From Hymenopus coronatus (Eukaryota; Arthropoda; Insecta; Mantodea; Hymenopodidae), in contig CM060900.1 in assembly GCA_030762935.1 (NCBI GenBank), positions 371,621,132 through 371,685,131 on the forward strand: a DNA stretch of 64,000 nt. The letters are read 5' to 3'. The position numbers and the translations under genes are program-made. Below the pieces are notes generated by a model that saw only the letters and a program-made list of their open reading frames with translations, ran no database searches and had not been told where the DNA came from. Positions within the stretch are counted from its first letter, which is position 1, and the number at the start of each line of letters is the position of its first letter. This document shows positions 24,064-33,961 of the stretch, piece by piece.

Positions 24064-25375
24064 CGAGGGGCATACTGAAAGTCATGAGCAACACTGTTTT
24101 ACAATCTTAATATTTATTTTTAAGCCAAACCAAATAAATCATCATAATCTACAGACTTTCTTTCACTTTTCGACATAGTCTCCATTGTTTTGCTCACATT
24201 TTTCCCATCGTTCTACAAGTTTGAAAATGCTGTTGTGATAGAACTCCGTTCCAGCTGCCCGCAGACCCTGACGCACTGCTTTCCGAATATCCTCCAGCGT
24301 CTCGTAGCGTTGGCCACGCATCTGCTCCTTCACAGAACCAAAAAGATGATAGCCGGAGGGTGCCAAGTCGGGACTGTAGGGAGGATGTGGAAGAGTTTCC
24401 CACCCTAATGCCCTGATCTTCTCCATAGTGGCACAGCCAGTATGCAGACGTGCATTATCCTGTTGAAGGATGATCCTCTTTCCAGGGCGTTTATCACGCA
24501 AAGCCCGACGGAGCTTCAGAAGTGTCTTGATGTAGAGGGCAGAATTTATGGTTTGTCCAGGTTGAAGAAAGTCAACCAGAATGCAACCTTGTGCATCCCA
24601 AAAGACACTTCCCATAACTTTTCCTACAGACTGCACTGTCTTCGCTTTCTTCTTCAATGGTGAGTTCAAGTGGTGCCATTCCATACTCTGACGTTTCGTT
24701 TCTGGCTCATAGTGATGGAACCAGCTCTCATCTCCAGTCACAATACACATCAAAAATTCATCACCTTCATTATGAAATCTCTGAAGAAGGTTTTGTGCAA
24801 TGATTCTGCTCTGAAGTTTGTGGTCTTCAGTCAATAAACGGGGGACCCAATGGGCACAGACCTTTCGATAACCCAAGCTGTGGATCATTTCTTGCACTGC
24901 ACTATGTCCTATTCCAAGTTGAGCAGCAATTTCATTTACAGTGAAACGCCTATCTCCTGTAATGAGCTCACCAACTCTTTCCTTGTTGCGTTCTGTAGAG
25001 GCAGTTCGAGGACGCCCGCTACGAGGTGCATTTTGCAGACTCGTGTTTCCATCTTTGAAATGTTTCACCCATCTTCTAACACTGCTGGCACCCATGCACA
25101 CACCTCCATACGCACGTTGAAGTGTGAGATGAATTTCAGGAGCAGATTTTCCTTCTCTCACAAGGAATTCAATGACAGCACGCTGTCGAAACGAAACATC
25201 AATGTCAGCCATTTTTCAAACACCGTCTGTGGTCACGTGATAGAAGCTAATGACATCACAATATGTCAACATGTGGCTTAAAGTCTGTAGATTACGATCC
25301 TGCAATTCGTTTCGTTACATTGTTAAAATTTAAATTTTTACAATGGGTTGCTCGCGACTTTCAGTATGCCCCTCG
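24064..25375 (-). mobile_element. mariner element B (1312 bp), full length
   Basis: The left end cgaggggcatactgaaagtc (24064) and right end (minus strand cgaggggcatactgaaagtc, from 25375) are identical over 20 bp, with an inner ctcgcgagc/tcatgagc difference. TA lies immediately outside both ends (24062-24063 and 25376-25377). The size is normal for mariner and the transposase frame is uninterrupted. Of the three mariners here it looks the youngest. It is inserted in the decayed LINE. Confidence 0.96.
24163..25212 (-). CDS. mariner transposase, open frame, third catalytic Asp replaced by Gly
   Basis: This 349-codon frame runs from MADIDVSFRQRAV to NNGDYVEK and is normal in length for mariner (about 345-350). 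The N-terminal half has paired helix-turn-helix regions (about residues 8-55 and 85-115) with the linker NAPRSGRPRT. WVPRLLTEDHK (122-132) is the inter-domain motif. The DD34D catalytic triad should be D161 (TGDESWFHH), D252 (QQDNARLH) and position 287. Here position 287 reads YSPDLAPSGYHLF, with Gly (codon GGC at 24354-24352) where Asp is expected exactly 34 residues after D252. One GAC-to-GGC change explains it. Family knowledge predicts DNA binding may persist but cleavage does not. Plus-strand frames over this interval are shadows. Confidence 0.95.
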   Translation of the reverse strand: MADIDVSFRQRAVIEFLVREGKSAPEIHLTLQRAYGGVCMGASSVRRWVKHFKDGNTSLQNAPRSGRPRTASTERNKERVGELITGDRRFTVNEIAAQLGIGHSAVQEMIHSLGYRKVCAHWVPRLLTEDHKLQSRIIAQNLLQRFHNEGDEFLMCIVTGDESWFHHYEPETKRQSMEWHHLNSPLKKKAKTVQSVGKVMGSVFWDAQGCILVDFLQPGQTINSALYIKTLLKLRRALRDKRPGKRIILQQDNARLHTGCATMEKIRALGWETLPHPPYSPDLAPSGYHLFGSVKEQMRGQRYETLEDIRKAVRQGLRAAGTEFYHNSIFKLVERWEKCEQNNGDYVEK

Positions 25376-26199
25376 TAGTAGTTTCAGTAGCTCTAATATT
25401 TTTTCCAAATTTTTCTCCTTCATAGCCACCATTATTCTGCATTCTTAAGTTTGATTTATGTTTATATTTAAATACTTTAGGAAAGCTTCATTTAGTTCTT
25501 CTTCCATTTATAAACTTTTACTGTATTTATCCAAGTTATTTGTTTTCCCCTTTGCCTTTTTTGTAACACATTTCCATAATTAATGGAAAATGATTACTAC
25601 TTATACTACTTAACATTTTATTTTAAATGTAGTGATTATCTTCTCCAGCTCCTCACTACATAGCATAGTCTATTATGCTTTTCCATAGGCATTCATAAAT
25701 GTAAACTCTTTCTTATCTCCTCCATTGTTAAAGCTTTTTACCTCATAGAATTCTAATAGTTTTTTTTCCTTCTGTTACTTATTCTGTCCCTAATTTTCCT
25801 TGACTTTACCATTTCTCACTCGTCTCCTACATGCTCATGTCCTAATAACGTTCATTTTTCCTCCCATAATAGCATTAAATTCTATTCCTGGTAGCATTTT
25901 CTGTATTTCTTCCATATCTTCTTCTAGATAACTACATCAATGTCATAAAAATTATGTTTCTGGTTGATTATATTCTCCCCCTTATCCCTAGCTGTAACAC
26001 CTTATTATCCCTGTTCTCCAGTATTTCCGTATCAATGTTATTTCCATAACTTTCCTTACAAACAAACCCACTCCTTCTGATGCTCTTCTACTATTGGATC
26101 TTTAACTTGCCTTTTTTCTCTAAGAACTTTAAACCTACCTAATCTATCAATTCTTTCTTTTCTAACTATTTCTACTACTTCTACAATATCCATGACCAG

Positions 26200-28940
26200 T
26201 TACCCAATAACAGTTACAAAAGTAATGAATACAAAGTAACTCATTACCTAATAATGATTACCAAAAAGGATGATAGTAACCAATTATTTCCTCAACAGTA
26301 TCCAGTTCTGGGTGTCATTCACTGTGTGTGTCGGCATCACTTACTTTTAATTACATAGTAATTTCAACCCATTATGCAGTATTAATCTCCTCTGCAACAA
26401 ATTGTGAGTGGCATTAGGTGGTATGAATAAAACTCGATGACTCAAGCTAGAAGTAACCTTGATAGGAACAAATGTCTCACTCCCTTATGTAATGAGATGC
26501 ATCTCTAATTTTGGAATGAAAAATTTAGCCATGCCTTACTTTCATGAAATACATCTACAGATTTATTAAGTCACCTAAGCAGGTGTCTCATCAAGCGAGT
26601 CAGGTTCTTCCAATACATTATTGGCAGATTTGCTACCAGTTTTGGTGTTTTCTGCTCACAGAAGGAAGTTTTATTAAACTAGGAGGGATTCTGATGAACT
26701 AAATTATGATTATCTTTATAGATGAAAACAAAATGTGCAGGACTTGCACATTTTCTTCCCAAAACAACAGGAACAAGAGGAGGAGCTTCATGCAGAGAAA
26801 CAGAGATTAGAATTTGTTTTTTCATTTATGTGGACCCATTTAACTTCTTTGATCATATCAAGAACTTTGCTTTAGAAAACAACTGCTGGTGTTTTCTTCC
26901 TGAGCTGTAGGGTTTCTTAAAACAAAAACAAAAAAACGTACATGCGCACGCCCACACACACACATGTACGTTCACGTTAATGTACATAATTATAGCATTA
27001 ATATCATCTTTAGTGATTCTGTGGTTTTATGGCAATTAGTAAATGAAACTTTTGCAACTCACATATGTAAGGCTCAAGACCACTCACAAAAGACTAGATG
27101 GTCTCCCACATTTGTTCCCATGTTATGAGTCGAACAAAATTTCATACTCATTTTATAGTGCTTATTCTGTCTAAGCTTGAAGAATAAGAAGAATGCAGAG
27201 TTCTAAACTTTGAAATTTGTGGAAAAATATGGAAAGCTTTGCTTCTGTCCTACTGCTCTTATTTCAAGAAAGGTTTTGCAAAATAGTAACCTAATTTCCA
27301 AATTACAACAGTTCCCTAACTTTGATACAGATACAGCCTCTCAAATTCAATTGCAAGAGACAATTTATAACCTTAAGTAGCAATTTTGAAGCTTTAGTAC
27401 AAGAAGCTAAAGTACTAGCAAAAGCTTCAGGCATTGATCCAAGATTAAACTCAATGTGGCCTTGAAAAGTGAGGAAATATTTGTGAGCTTTCTCTGAATC
27501 ACAAAATTATGGATTCAGCAAAATATTTTCAAGTTACAGTTTCCAATGCTTTTCTTGATGTTTTCATTCAAGAGCTAAGGAAACGTTTTACCAACCTACA
27601 GGTTATTTATGACTACTTTTCTTTCTTACACCCAATTTATCTGATGAAAATGAAAATATCCAGGAAAGAAAAGAAAAACTGGTTAGAAGATATCAAATTT
27701 ATCCCTGTATCTTTAGAATGAACTAATGCTCATGTGGAAAGACATTGCATATTGTCAAAGATTTTGCAAGATTTCTATTTGTTGTAAATACTTTTCTTGC
27801 AAGCAGTCTTTCAGAAGTGTACATTGCTCATCCATTATATTTGACTCTGCTAGTTACCTCTGCAATGGAGTAGCAACCCTTGAGTGTATATTCTGGGTAT
27901 TCATAAAATCTGGAGTCAGAGCCCTAGAAGTGTGAATAGCATATGCTCCATAATTGTTATAAATACAAACAAGTTGACACAACTGCAGCCAATCACATCA
28001 ACAACGATATTTGTGCATTAAGTTGTTGTATTAAAGAGAGGGTAATTTTGTAGCTGTTTGTTGCATACATCATTAAGTACAGTGTTCTAAGGCAAGAAAA
28101 CAAAGAAATATAGGAATTATTTTGCAGTTGAGAATATGGACAGTTCGAAAAATGAGGTTCCACATGCATGAATCTTAGCCATTTCAGCCAAAGTCAAAAG
28201 ATGGCAGGATTAACATACTACAACCACAGCACTGTATTAAGAACTGCATTGCTAAGAAGCATTAACATTGCTGACCTTTAGCAGCCTTGATTTCTATCAC
28301 CTGGAGCTACCATTTGATGCCAATGTTAAATTGTACTGATTAAGCACAAAAAAATACCCGAGTCCTTCGTGCATGCAACATATGTATTTAGCCTATGAGA
28401 CAATAACATCATACCAGTCATACATGTGCAAAATCTGCTTAGAACATGTATAACTCATGATGTGCTGTCAACATTGATGCCACATCTTATTGAGTTCAGA
28501 GCACTAGCACGGTAGATTTAAACTCTATATATTTTAAATTAATGCATGTAAGTTACATTTAACAGCATTCAAAGAAAAAATATCTGGTAAGTCCAGAAGC
28601 CGTCAAAAGTTAGTGTTCTCGCTGCCACTGCTGCTACGCAGAAAGACCATTTTCTAAATTGAACTAATTAAAATATTTCTTAGAAACACAATGTCCAGGG
28701 CCAGATTAAGTGCAGTTCTGAGTATAAAGTGTGGCTCCCTTGGCTTGAATGAAGCTGGAAGGTTTCAGAGTGCTAAGCACAGGAGAACTCGAACAATGTG
28801 TTTGTTGTAACTGAATTTCATTAAACTGAAGGTATAGCTTGTTCCAAAAAGAGTGCATCATCAGGAGTTCATATCACTTTCATGCTTTCTATGTAAGTAA
28901 TATGCAATATTTTAATCTCTCCATTTTTAAGATTCACTAG
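26200..28940. other. No recognised gene or element
   Basis: A short tract, acacacacacatgtacgt, lies near 26955. Frames at 26722-26910, 27509-27721 and 27726-27935 have no motif I recognise. No SINE heads or terminal repeats were found. Confidence 0.4.
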
Positions 28941-29000
28941 TTAACCCTTTTAGTGCCAGCCCAAATAGCAAAATGCTGTCTGAAAAGTGCTAAGAAATTT
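28941..29000 (+). mobile_element. piggyBac-like terminus (TTAA then CCCTTTTAGTGCC)
   Basis: TTAA at 28941-28944 is followed by CCCTTTTAGTGCCAGCCC. TTAA-CCCTTT with a following GTGCC is typical of many piggyBac-like element ends. A matching opposite end was not found. The N-terminal coding fragment at 30911 may belong to the same element, separated by a later insertion of gypsy and Penelope-like sequence. Confidence 0.45.
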
Positions 29001-29398
29001 TAGAGGGGAATGCAAGGGTTTTAAATTATTAGTAATAAAATGAGTATCAAATGACACAGAGAGCTGAATCTTTTCTTTGTTTTTAGTAAACTCTTTTGTC
29101 TACTGTATAATATGCATCATATAAATGTGGAGTCTCTTCAACATTCTAAAAAAATTAAAAACTAAAGAAAAATTTGAAAATAGAACTAAAAATCTCAAAA
29201 TACTCAATAATTAGGCACACAAAAGCTTACTAGTCAGCAAGTTAAGGTCAATTAAATAAAAGTATAGACATTTCTTTACTAAAACAGCGGTCTGTTTTGG
29301 TCTGGCGTTTTAATTTTTAAAACATAAAAAATAAATTCACATAACCTGAAACTAAAAAAAAACTCACAAAAATGCACAAAAAAAATGCACACATGCAT

Positions 29399-29400
<2 letters not shown>

Positions 29401-29432
<32 letters not shown>
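29401..29432 (+). repeat. (AC)n microsatellite
   Basis: About 16 AC units. The 100-codon minus-strand frame crossing it (29581-29279) contains a long Cys-Val run and is an artefact of this tract. Confidence 0.95.
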
Positions 29433-29434
<2 letters not shown>

Positions 29435-29540
29435 AAGTGTACCACTATTAATGAAAATGACATAAAGCAATATGATACAAGTGTAGCATAGATTCAAAAC
29501 TTGCAAATATGCATAGAAGCTTGTTACAGTGATGTGATTA

Positions 29541-29604
29541 AATAAAAAATAAAAGAATTTGAGTTGGTTTTTGTAACACAAACTTCACTTGTTTGTACTT
29601 ATTA
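29541..29604 (-). repeat. Short copy of the Penelope-like 3' end
   Basis: About 63 bp here (aataaaaaataaaagaattt through cttgtttgtacttatta) match 31209-31271 in the same orientation with only a few differences. At 31.2 kb this sequence is the terminal part of the GIY-YIG element. Here it directly abuts a plus-strand gypsy fragment at 29607. Confidence 0.7.
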
Positions 29605-29606
29605 CA

Positions 29607-30560
29607 GATAATATAGTCAACACTATATCAAAATCTCAAAAATTTGCTGATTTGTTATCCAGTTGTTCAAATTTAACAAAATCTCAAATAATGAGTATCA
29701 TGTCCAGCTTTTCCTTCAGACAGGGAACACCAATAAATTGTAGGTTAAGACAGGTAACTTATACAAAAGTTAACTTATTGCTAAATAGGAATTCCAGTTC
29801 ATGCAAAATAATGGGATTGTTTAGCCATCAAAGTATCAATGGGCTAGTTCCCTACACATAATTCCAAAGAAAGATTGACTTGTCTGACCATGTGGTGACT
29901 ACTGACAACTGAATGCACTAACGATACACAATACCTCGGATTGAAGATTTTCAACATATATGGGGGAAAGGTGTTCAGCAAAACTGATATCTTTGAGGCA
30001 TACTTCCACATTCCAGGAGATAGAAACGGTAAACCTAAAACCATTATAACTTCATTTGGATTATATGCATTTAATTTGATGACATTTAAACTTTATAATG
30101 CACCAAGCAGCTTCCAACACTTCATTAATGAGGTTTTTGGAGGTTTAGAATTTGTCTTATTGATGACTGTCTAATTGCTTCAGAATCTAATGAAGTACAT
30201 GGTGTCTCAAGATTCTGTTTGAAAAACTTAATAAATTTGGGTTCCATATAAGTGGGTCTTAATCGGTCAGTGGTGTAGAACAACTGAAATTTTTGAGGCA
30301 TATAACCATCAGTGGAGGCTCACACCTCTACCAGATAAAATGAAGGACTGTAGTTCCAATAATAACATGAAGACCTTGTAATCCTGTTGCTACAAAGAAG
30401 GTTGAACATTAGATTGAATATCTTTACTGTTTATAAGTTTTGTTGATCTTTGAGTACCAGCTACCAGAAACAATTCGGGACCTCTGTTCTTAGGCATTGT
30501 TAATGTCATTAACGGCATCTTGAAAATGCAACAGAAACATGGGTTGTGGTACACGACTAC
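29607..30560 (+). pseudogene. Ty3/gypsy pol fragment (RT), plus orientation
   Basis: Frames on the plus strand carry DNIVNTISKSQKFADLLS (29605-29660), FSKTDIFEAYFHIPGD (from about 29970), NAPSSFQHFINEVFGGLEF, and after a frame break IDDCLIASESNE (about 30160-30200). The last is the xIDD catalytic motif of gypsy reverse transcriptase. FLRHITISGG (about 30290) and FLGIVNVINGILKMQQ (about 30495) follow. Much of the region between protease and RT is deleted. It is about the same element as the minus-strand copy at 31.9-35.1 kb, so the two form a large inverted repeat. Stops and frameshifts make it non-functional. Confidence 0.85.
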
Positions 30561-30910
30561 CTGAAAGGTGTAAAAAGAAAGATAAACAAATAATTAACTG
30601 GATTTTTGAAGCTATTTAATAATTTGAAAAATAAAGCAGGACAAGCGCATAGCTGAAGTTATTAGGGCCCTCCCTGCAAATAAAGTTTGGGAGCCCTCCT
30701 TAATAATTTTATTGCCAACCACGATCTAATCATGATGTGTTTTTCATACGTTTTAAATCTTTCCAGCAGGAAAGTCTGTGTAATTTCTACATCACAGCCT
30801 TAGAAAACGGTTTTCTGGAGCATTTCAGGACCTTTATCTTCACTTGAAAGCACTAAATTAGCTCCAAATTTAATTTCTCTAGCCAGTGTTTGATTATACT
30901 GGTTGAAACA

Positions 30911-31130
30911 TGGCGTCGTCTAGCCGAAGGTTATGAACTGAAGAGAAAATAAGAGCTGCAGTTCGCGATGTATTGGAAGAAAGTGAGTGATTTTGAATTT
31001 CCAGACCTTGATGAAAGAATTTTTAACATCGAGGAGGAAGATATACATTCTAGCTTCAGCGATAACAATAGACTTTGTACGCATGCAAATAATCGGTGTA
31101 CTTATCAAAATGTACATACGGAGGTGTAAC
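30911..31130 (+). pseudogene. Possible piggyBac-like N-terminal fragment
   Basis: The plus-strand ATG at 30911 begins MASSSRRL. After a stop, the shifted frames read TEEKIRAAVRDVLEESE and DFEFPDLDERIFNIEEEDIH. Ser/acidic-rich N-termini of this kind precede the catalytic domain in piggyBac-type transposases, but no catalytic motif survives. It ends where the Penelope-like sequence begins (about 31209). The minus-strand frame 30920-31180 is a shadow. Confidence 0.35.
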
Positions 31131-31204
31131 CAGACGATGAATACAATGTGAATCAACTGTTCAGCTACACAAAAACACAAGTGCTAAATTGTACAGTAAT
31201 CTAT

Positions 31205-31930
31205 GTTACATAAAAAATAAAAGAATTTGAGTCGGTTTTTGTAACACAAACATCACTTGTTTTTACTTACTGAGACCGCTTTCGGGAACACTTGTTCCCA
31301 TTTTCAACCCTTAATTCTGACTAAATCTATCTTCATTGGAGTCAACGATGGGGGTGATGGTGTATCAATTGTGGAGGCATCTGTTGCTGGATCAATGAAC
31401 TTCCAGAGGTTGCTGCATGGTGGTAAATCAAAGTTCATGATATGTCTCTTTTTCTTCATGATGTAGATCTTCTCCCAGACATCCAATTCTGTGAGTTTAT
31501 ATGCTGGTTTTAACAGTTTTATATTCGGTGTGATTTCGTGTCCTGATGTCCAAAAATGATAGGAAACTGCTGATTTTTCTATTTGCTTGTATTTTAGGTT
31601 TCTCATGTATTCCTTTAATCTGGTCTCCAAACTTCTCTTTGTCCTTCCTATATACACCAGATTACAGTCTGAGCATTTAATTTCATAAATTCCCAGTTTT
31701 TTGTCTGCAGAAATAGGCTCTTTTAAATTTCTGCTAAGCAGTTTCTGAATGCTGTAGTTGTGTTTTGGAGCTAAGGTGATGTTATAATTCCTGAAGATTT
31801 TCTGAAGTTTGTTGTTTGCCCAAGGACGATAGGTGAATTTTCTGAACTGAGGTTGGTCACTGAGGTTCTGTAGGGTGGTTGTGTATGTTATGCGGTTCAG
31901 TTTTTTGTATTCATGTATTCTCTTGTCTAC
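31205..31930 (-). mobile_element. Penelope-like element fragment with GIY-YIG endonuclease
   Basis: The minus-strand frame contains KFTYRPWANNKLQKIFRNYN, the region just upstream of the endonuclease in Penelope-like elements. Then come LGIYEIKCSDCNLVYIGRT (GIY...YIG, 10 residues between) and LETRLKEY, the conserved Arg helix. The RT part is missing, so the copy is 5'-truncated. The 3' end near 31209 carries the sequence repeated at 29541-29604. It joins gypsy sequence at about 31930 and piggyBac-like sequence at about 31208. Confidence 0.85.
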
Positions 31931-32077
31931 TAATGGCATCAAATTAAATGCATATAATCCAAATGAAGTTATAATGGCTTTAGGTTTACCTTTTCTATCT
32001 CCTGGAATGTGGAAGTATGCCTCAAAGAGATCAGTTTTGCTGAACACCTTTCCCCCATATATGTTGAAAATCTTCAA
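31304..32077 (-). CDS. Open chimeric frame: gypsy RT piece fused to Penelope-like GIY-YIG endonuclease
   Basis: This is one uninterrupted 257-codon frame. Residues 1-48 (KVFSKTDLFEAYFHIPGD and FGLYAFNLMP) are Ty3/gypsy reverse transcriptase palm sequence, the same as the plus copy at about 29970-30080. From residue 49 (VDKRIHEYKK) the sequence is Penelope-like: GIY at 129-131, YIG at 142-144, the conserved Arg in TRLKEY (153), and a C-terminal tail ending DLVRIKG. The junction lies at about 31930 in frame. The RT piece lacks the xDD motif. Expression is unproven; the ATG is an internal RT Met, so the frame may be open only by chance of a recent insertion. Confidence 0.8.
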   Translation of the reverse strand: MKIFNIYGGKVFSKTDLFEAYFHIPGDRKGKPKAIITSFGLYAFNLMPLVDKRIHEYKKLNRITYTTTLQNLSDQPQFRKFTYRPWANNKLQKIFRNYNITLAPKHNYSIQKLLSRNLKEPISADKKLGIYEIKCSDCNLVYIGRTKRSLETRLKEYMRNLKYKQIEKSAVSYHFWTSGHEITPNIKLLKPAYKLTELDVWEKIYIMKKKRHIMNFDLPPCSNLWKFIDPATDASTIDTPSPPSLTPMKIDLVRIKG

Positions 32078-33724
32078 TCCGAGGTATTGTGTATCAATCA
32101 GGGATAGTGCATTCAGTTGTCAGTAGTCACCATATGGTCAGACAAGTCCATCTTTCTTTGAAATTATGTGTAGGGAACTAGCCCATTGATACTTTGATGG
32201 CTAAACAATCCCATTATTTTGCATGAACTGGAATTCCTGTTTAGCAATAAGTTACCTATCTTAACCTACAATGTATTGGTGTTCCCTGTTTGAAGGAAAA
32301 GCTGGACATGATACTCATTTTTGTAAGCATTAATTGAGATTTTGTTACTGGATAACAAATCAGCAAATTTTTGAGATTTTGATATAGTTTTGACTATATT
32401 ATCTGTAATAGTTTCACTCTTAATGCAAAGTTTAGTTTCACCATTAATTAGTTGCTTTTTAATCAAATCAATTAATAAATTGAATTTTTTAAAGAAAATC
32501 AGTTCATAAAATCTCATTGCTATATTTTGCTATTATGAAAGGACAATGGAATTGTTGGCAGAGTTCCAAATCAATATTTATGATTTTCAACCCATTATCT
32601 GGAATCTCTATACGATTTGCTGCAAACTATTTGAAATCTGTGTCAAATTGTTACTGACATCACCTGGAATTGTGGAGACATCAGCCACACTGTACACAAG
32701 AAGTGCAAACCTATGCTTTTATCACGCACAAATAAGCAGGACTTGCAATAATCCTTAACATTTTCAGTAGTGGAGTTTGCTGCACAATCAACTACTGTTT
32801 AGAGTTTTCCAGATCATTCCATATGCATGGAAGTTGACAGTTTTCAAGAAAGCATTTGTTTCCAAATTTAAAATGATAATAACAACACTGGTAATGTTGC
32901 TGACTGAGGGTATGTTTACTGCGTAACATCGCTAAACAGTACCAACTATAGAAACTGAAAATGTGCTGGAGAAATGAGCAGACAGTACCAAGGGAACACA
33001 CCCAGTTATTTGCCGCTAGATCTCAGTACTATTGCTCTATTTTCTTCCCTGTACAGTGCCAAGAGAATACACCCATTATGCAGTCAATGATGCAAGGTGA
33101 AAGTGAAATTCAAATGTATTTTTATGTATTATCATCTAAAATAAATAAGTAAAAATGCACTTCTTTCACATATAAAGTAGGTATATTTTTGTTGCCCCAA
33201 GTGCTTTAAAATTAACAAGTTATAATCCATGCACATTAACCAATAATCACTTTTGGAAGCTGAAAATGATGAAGATCCAAATAGTTAACCGTTTATGGTT
33301 AACCTACCTATTGTAGATGATGGTTATAATTTAATATTTGAGGTTATGTGGTAGATGAACCAGCTAAAGGTGATTTCATCAGAATATGAAGATACCCCCA
33401 TCTCCATCACATTGCAGCACTATTAATTATTTGGTCAACAGATATTTTGGGTTAAATGGAGAAATTTAATGCATAGGCAACATGCTATCAAATGAAAACT
33501 CATCAGTTAATTTGTTTCTTACTGTTAACGAACACATAGCAATAATAAATAATAATGCCAATAATAATAATAATAACAATAATAATATTAATAATAATAA
33601 TGATAATAATAATAATAATATTAATAATAATAATATTAATAATAATAATATTAATAATAATAATATTAATAATAATAATATTAATAATAATAATATTAAT
33701 AATAATAATATTAATAATAATAAT

Positions 33725-33782
<58 letters not shown>

Positions 33783-33912
33783 ATAATATTATTATTAATA
33801 ATAATAATAATAATATTATTAATAATATTATTATTAATAATATTATTAATAATATTATTAATAATAATAATAATATATTAATAATAATATATTAATAATA
33901 TATTAATAATAT

Positions 33913-33961
<49 letters not shown>

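Larger units (their letters stand above)
23500..26200 (-). pseudogene. Decayed LINE, endonuclease region, split by mariner B
   Basis: The plus strand is strongly pyrimidine-rich, as expected antisense to an A/G-rich LINE. Minus-strand fragments read LEEDMEEIQKMLPGIEFNAI then GGKMNVI near 25930-25860, resembling the GDxNxxxG step of an AP-type endonuclease. IIDYAM follows near 25672, then EELEKIITTFKIK near 25640, and after a frame break NHFPLIMEMC near 25590, the SDH.P step with Asp changed to Asn. Past the mariner, frames such as NGWEAFKEFIKW (about 23970) continue. Many stops. No RT motif was found. The clade is undetermined. Confidence 0.55.

Noticed and set aside
24850..25281. 143-codon plus-strand frame
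   Set aside because: It is antisense to the mariner B transposase.
29279..29581. 100-codon minus-strand frame with Cys-Val run
   Set aside because: It is driven by the (AC)n tract at 29401-29432.
33482..33895. 137-codon Asn/Ile-rich frame
   Set aside because: It is a translation of the (AAT)n microsatellite.
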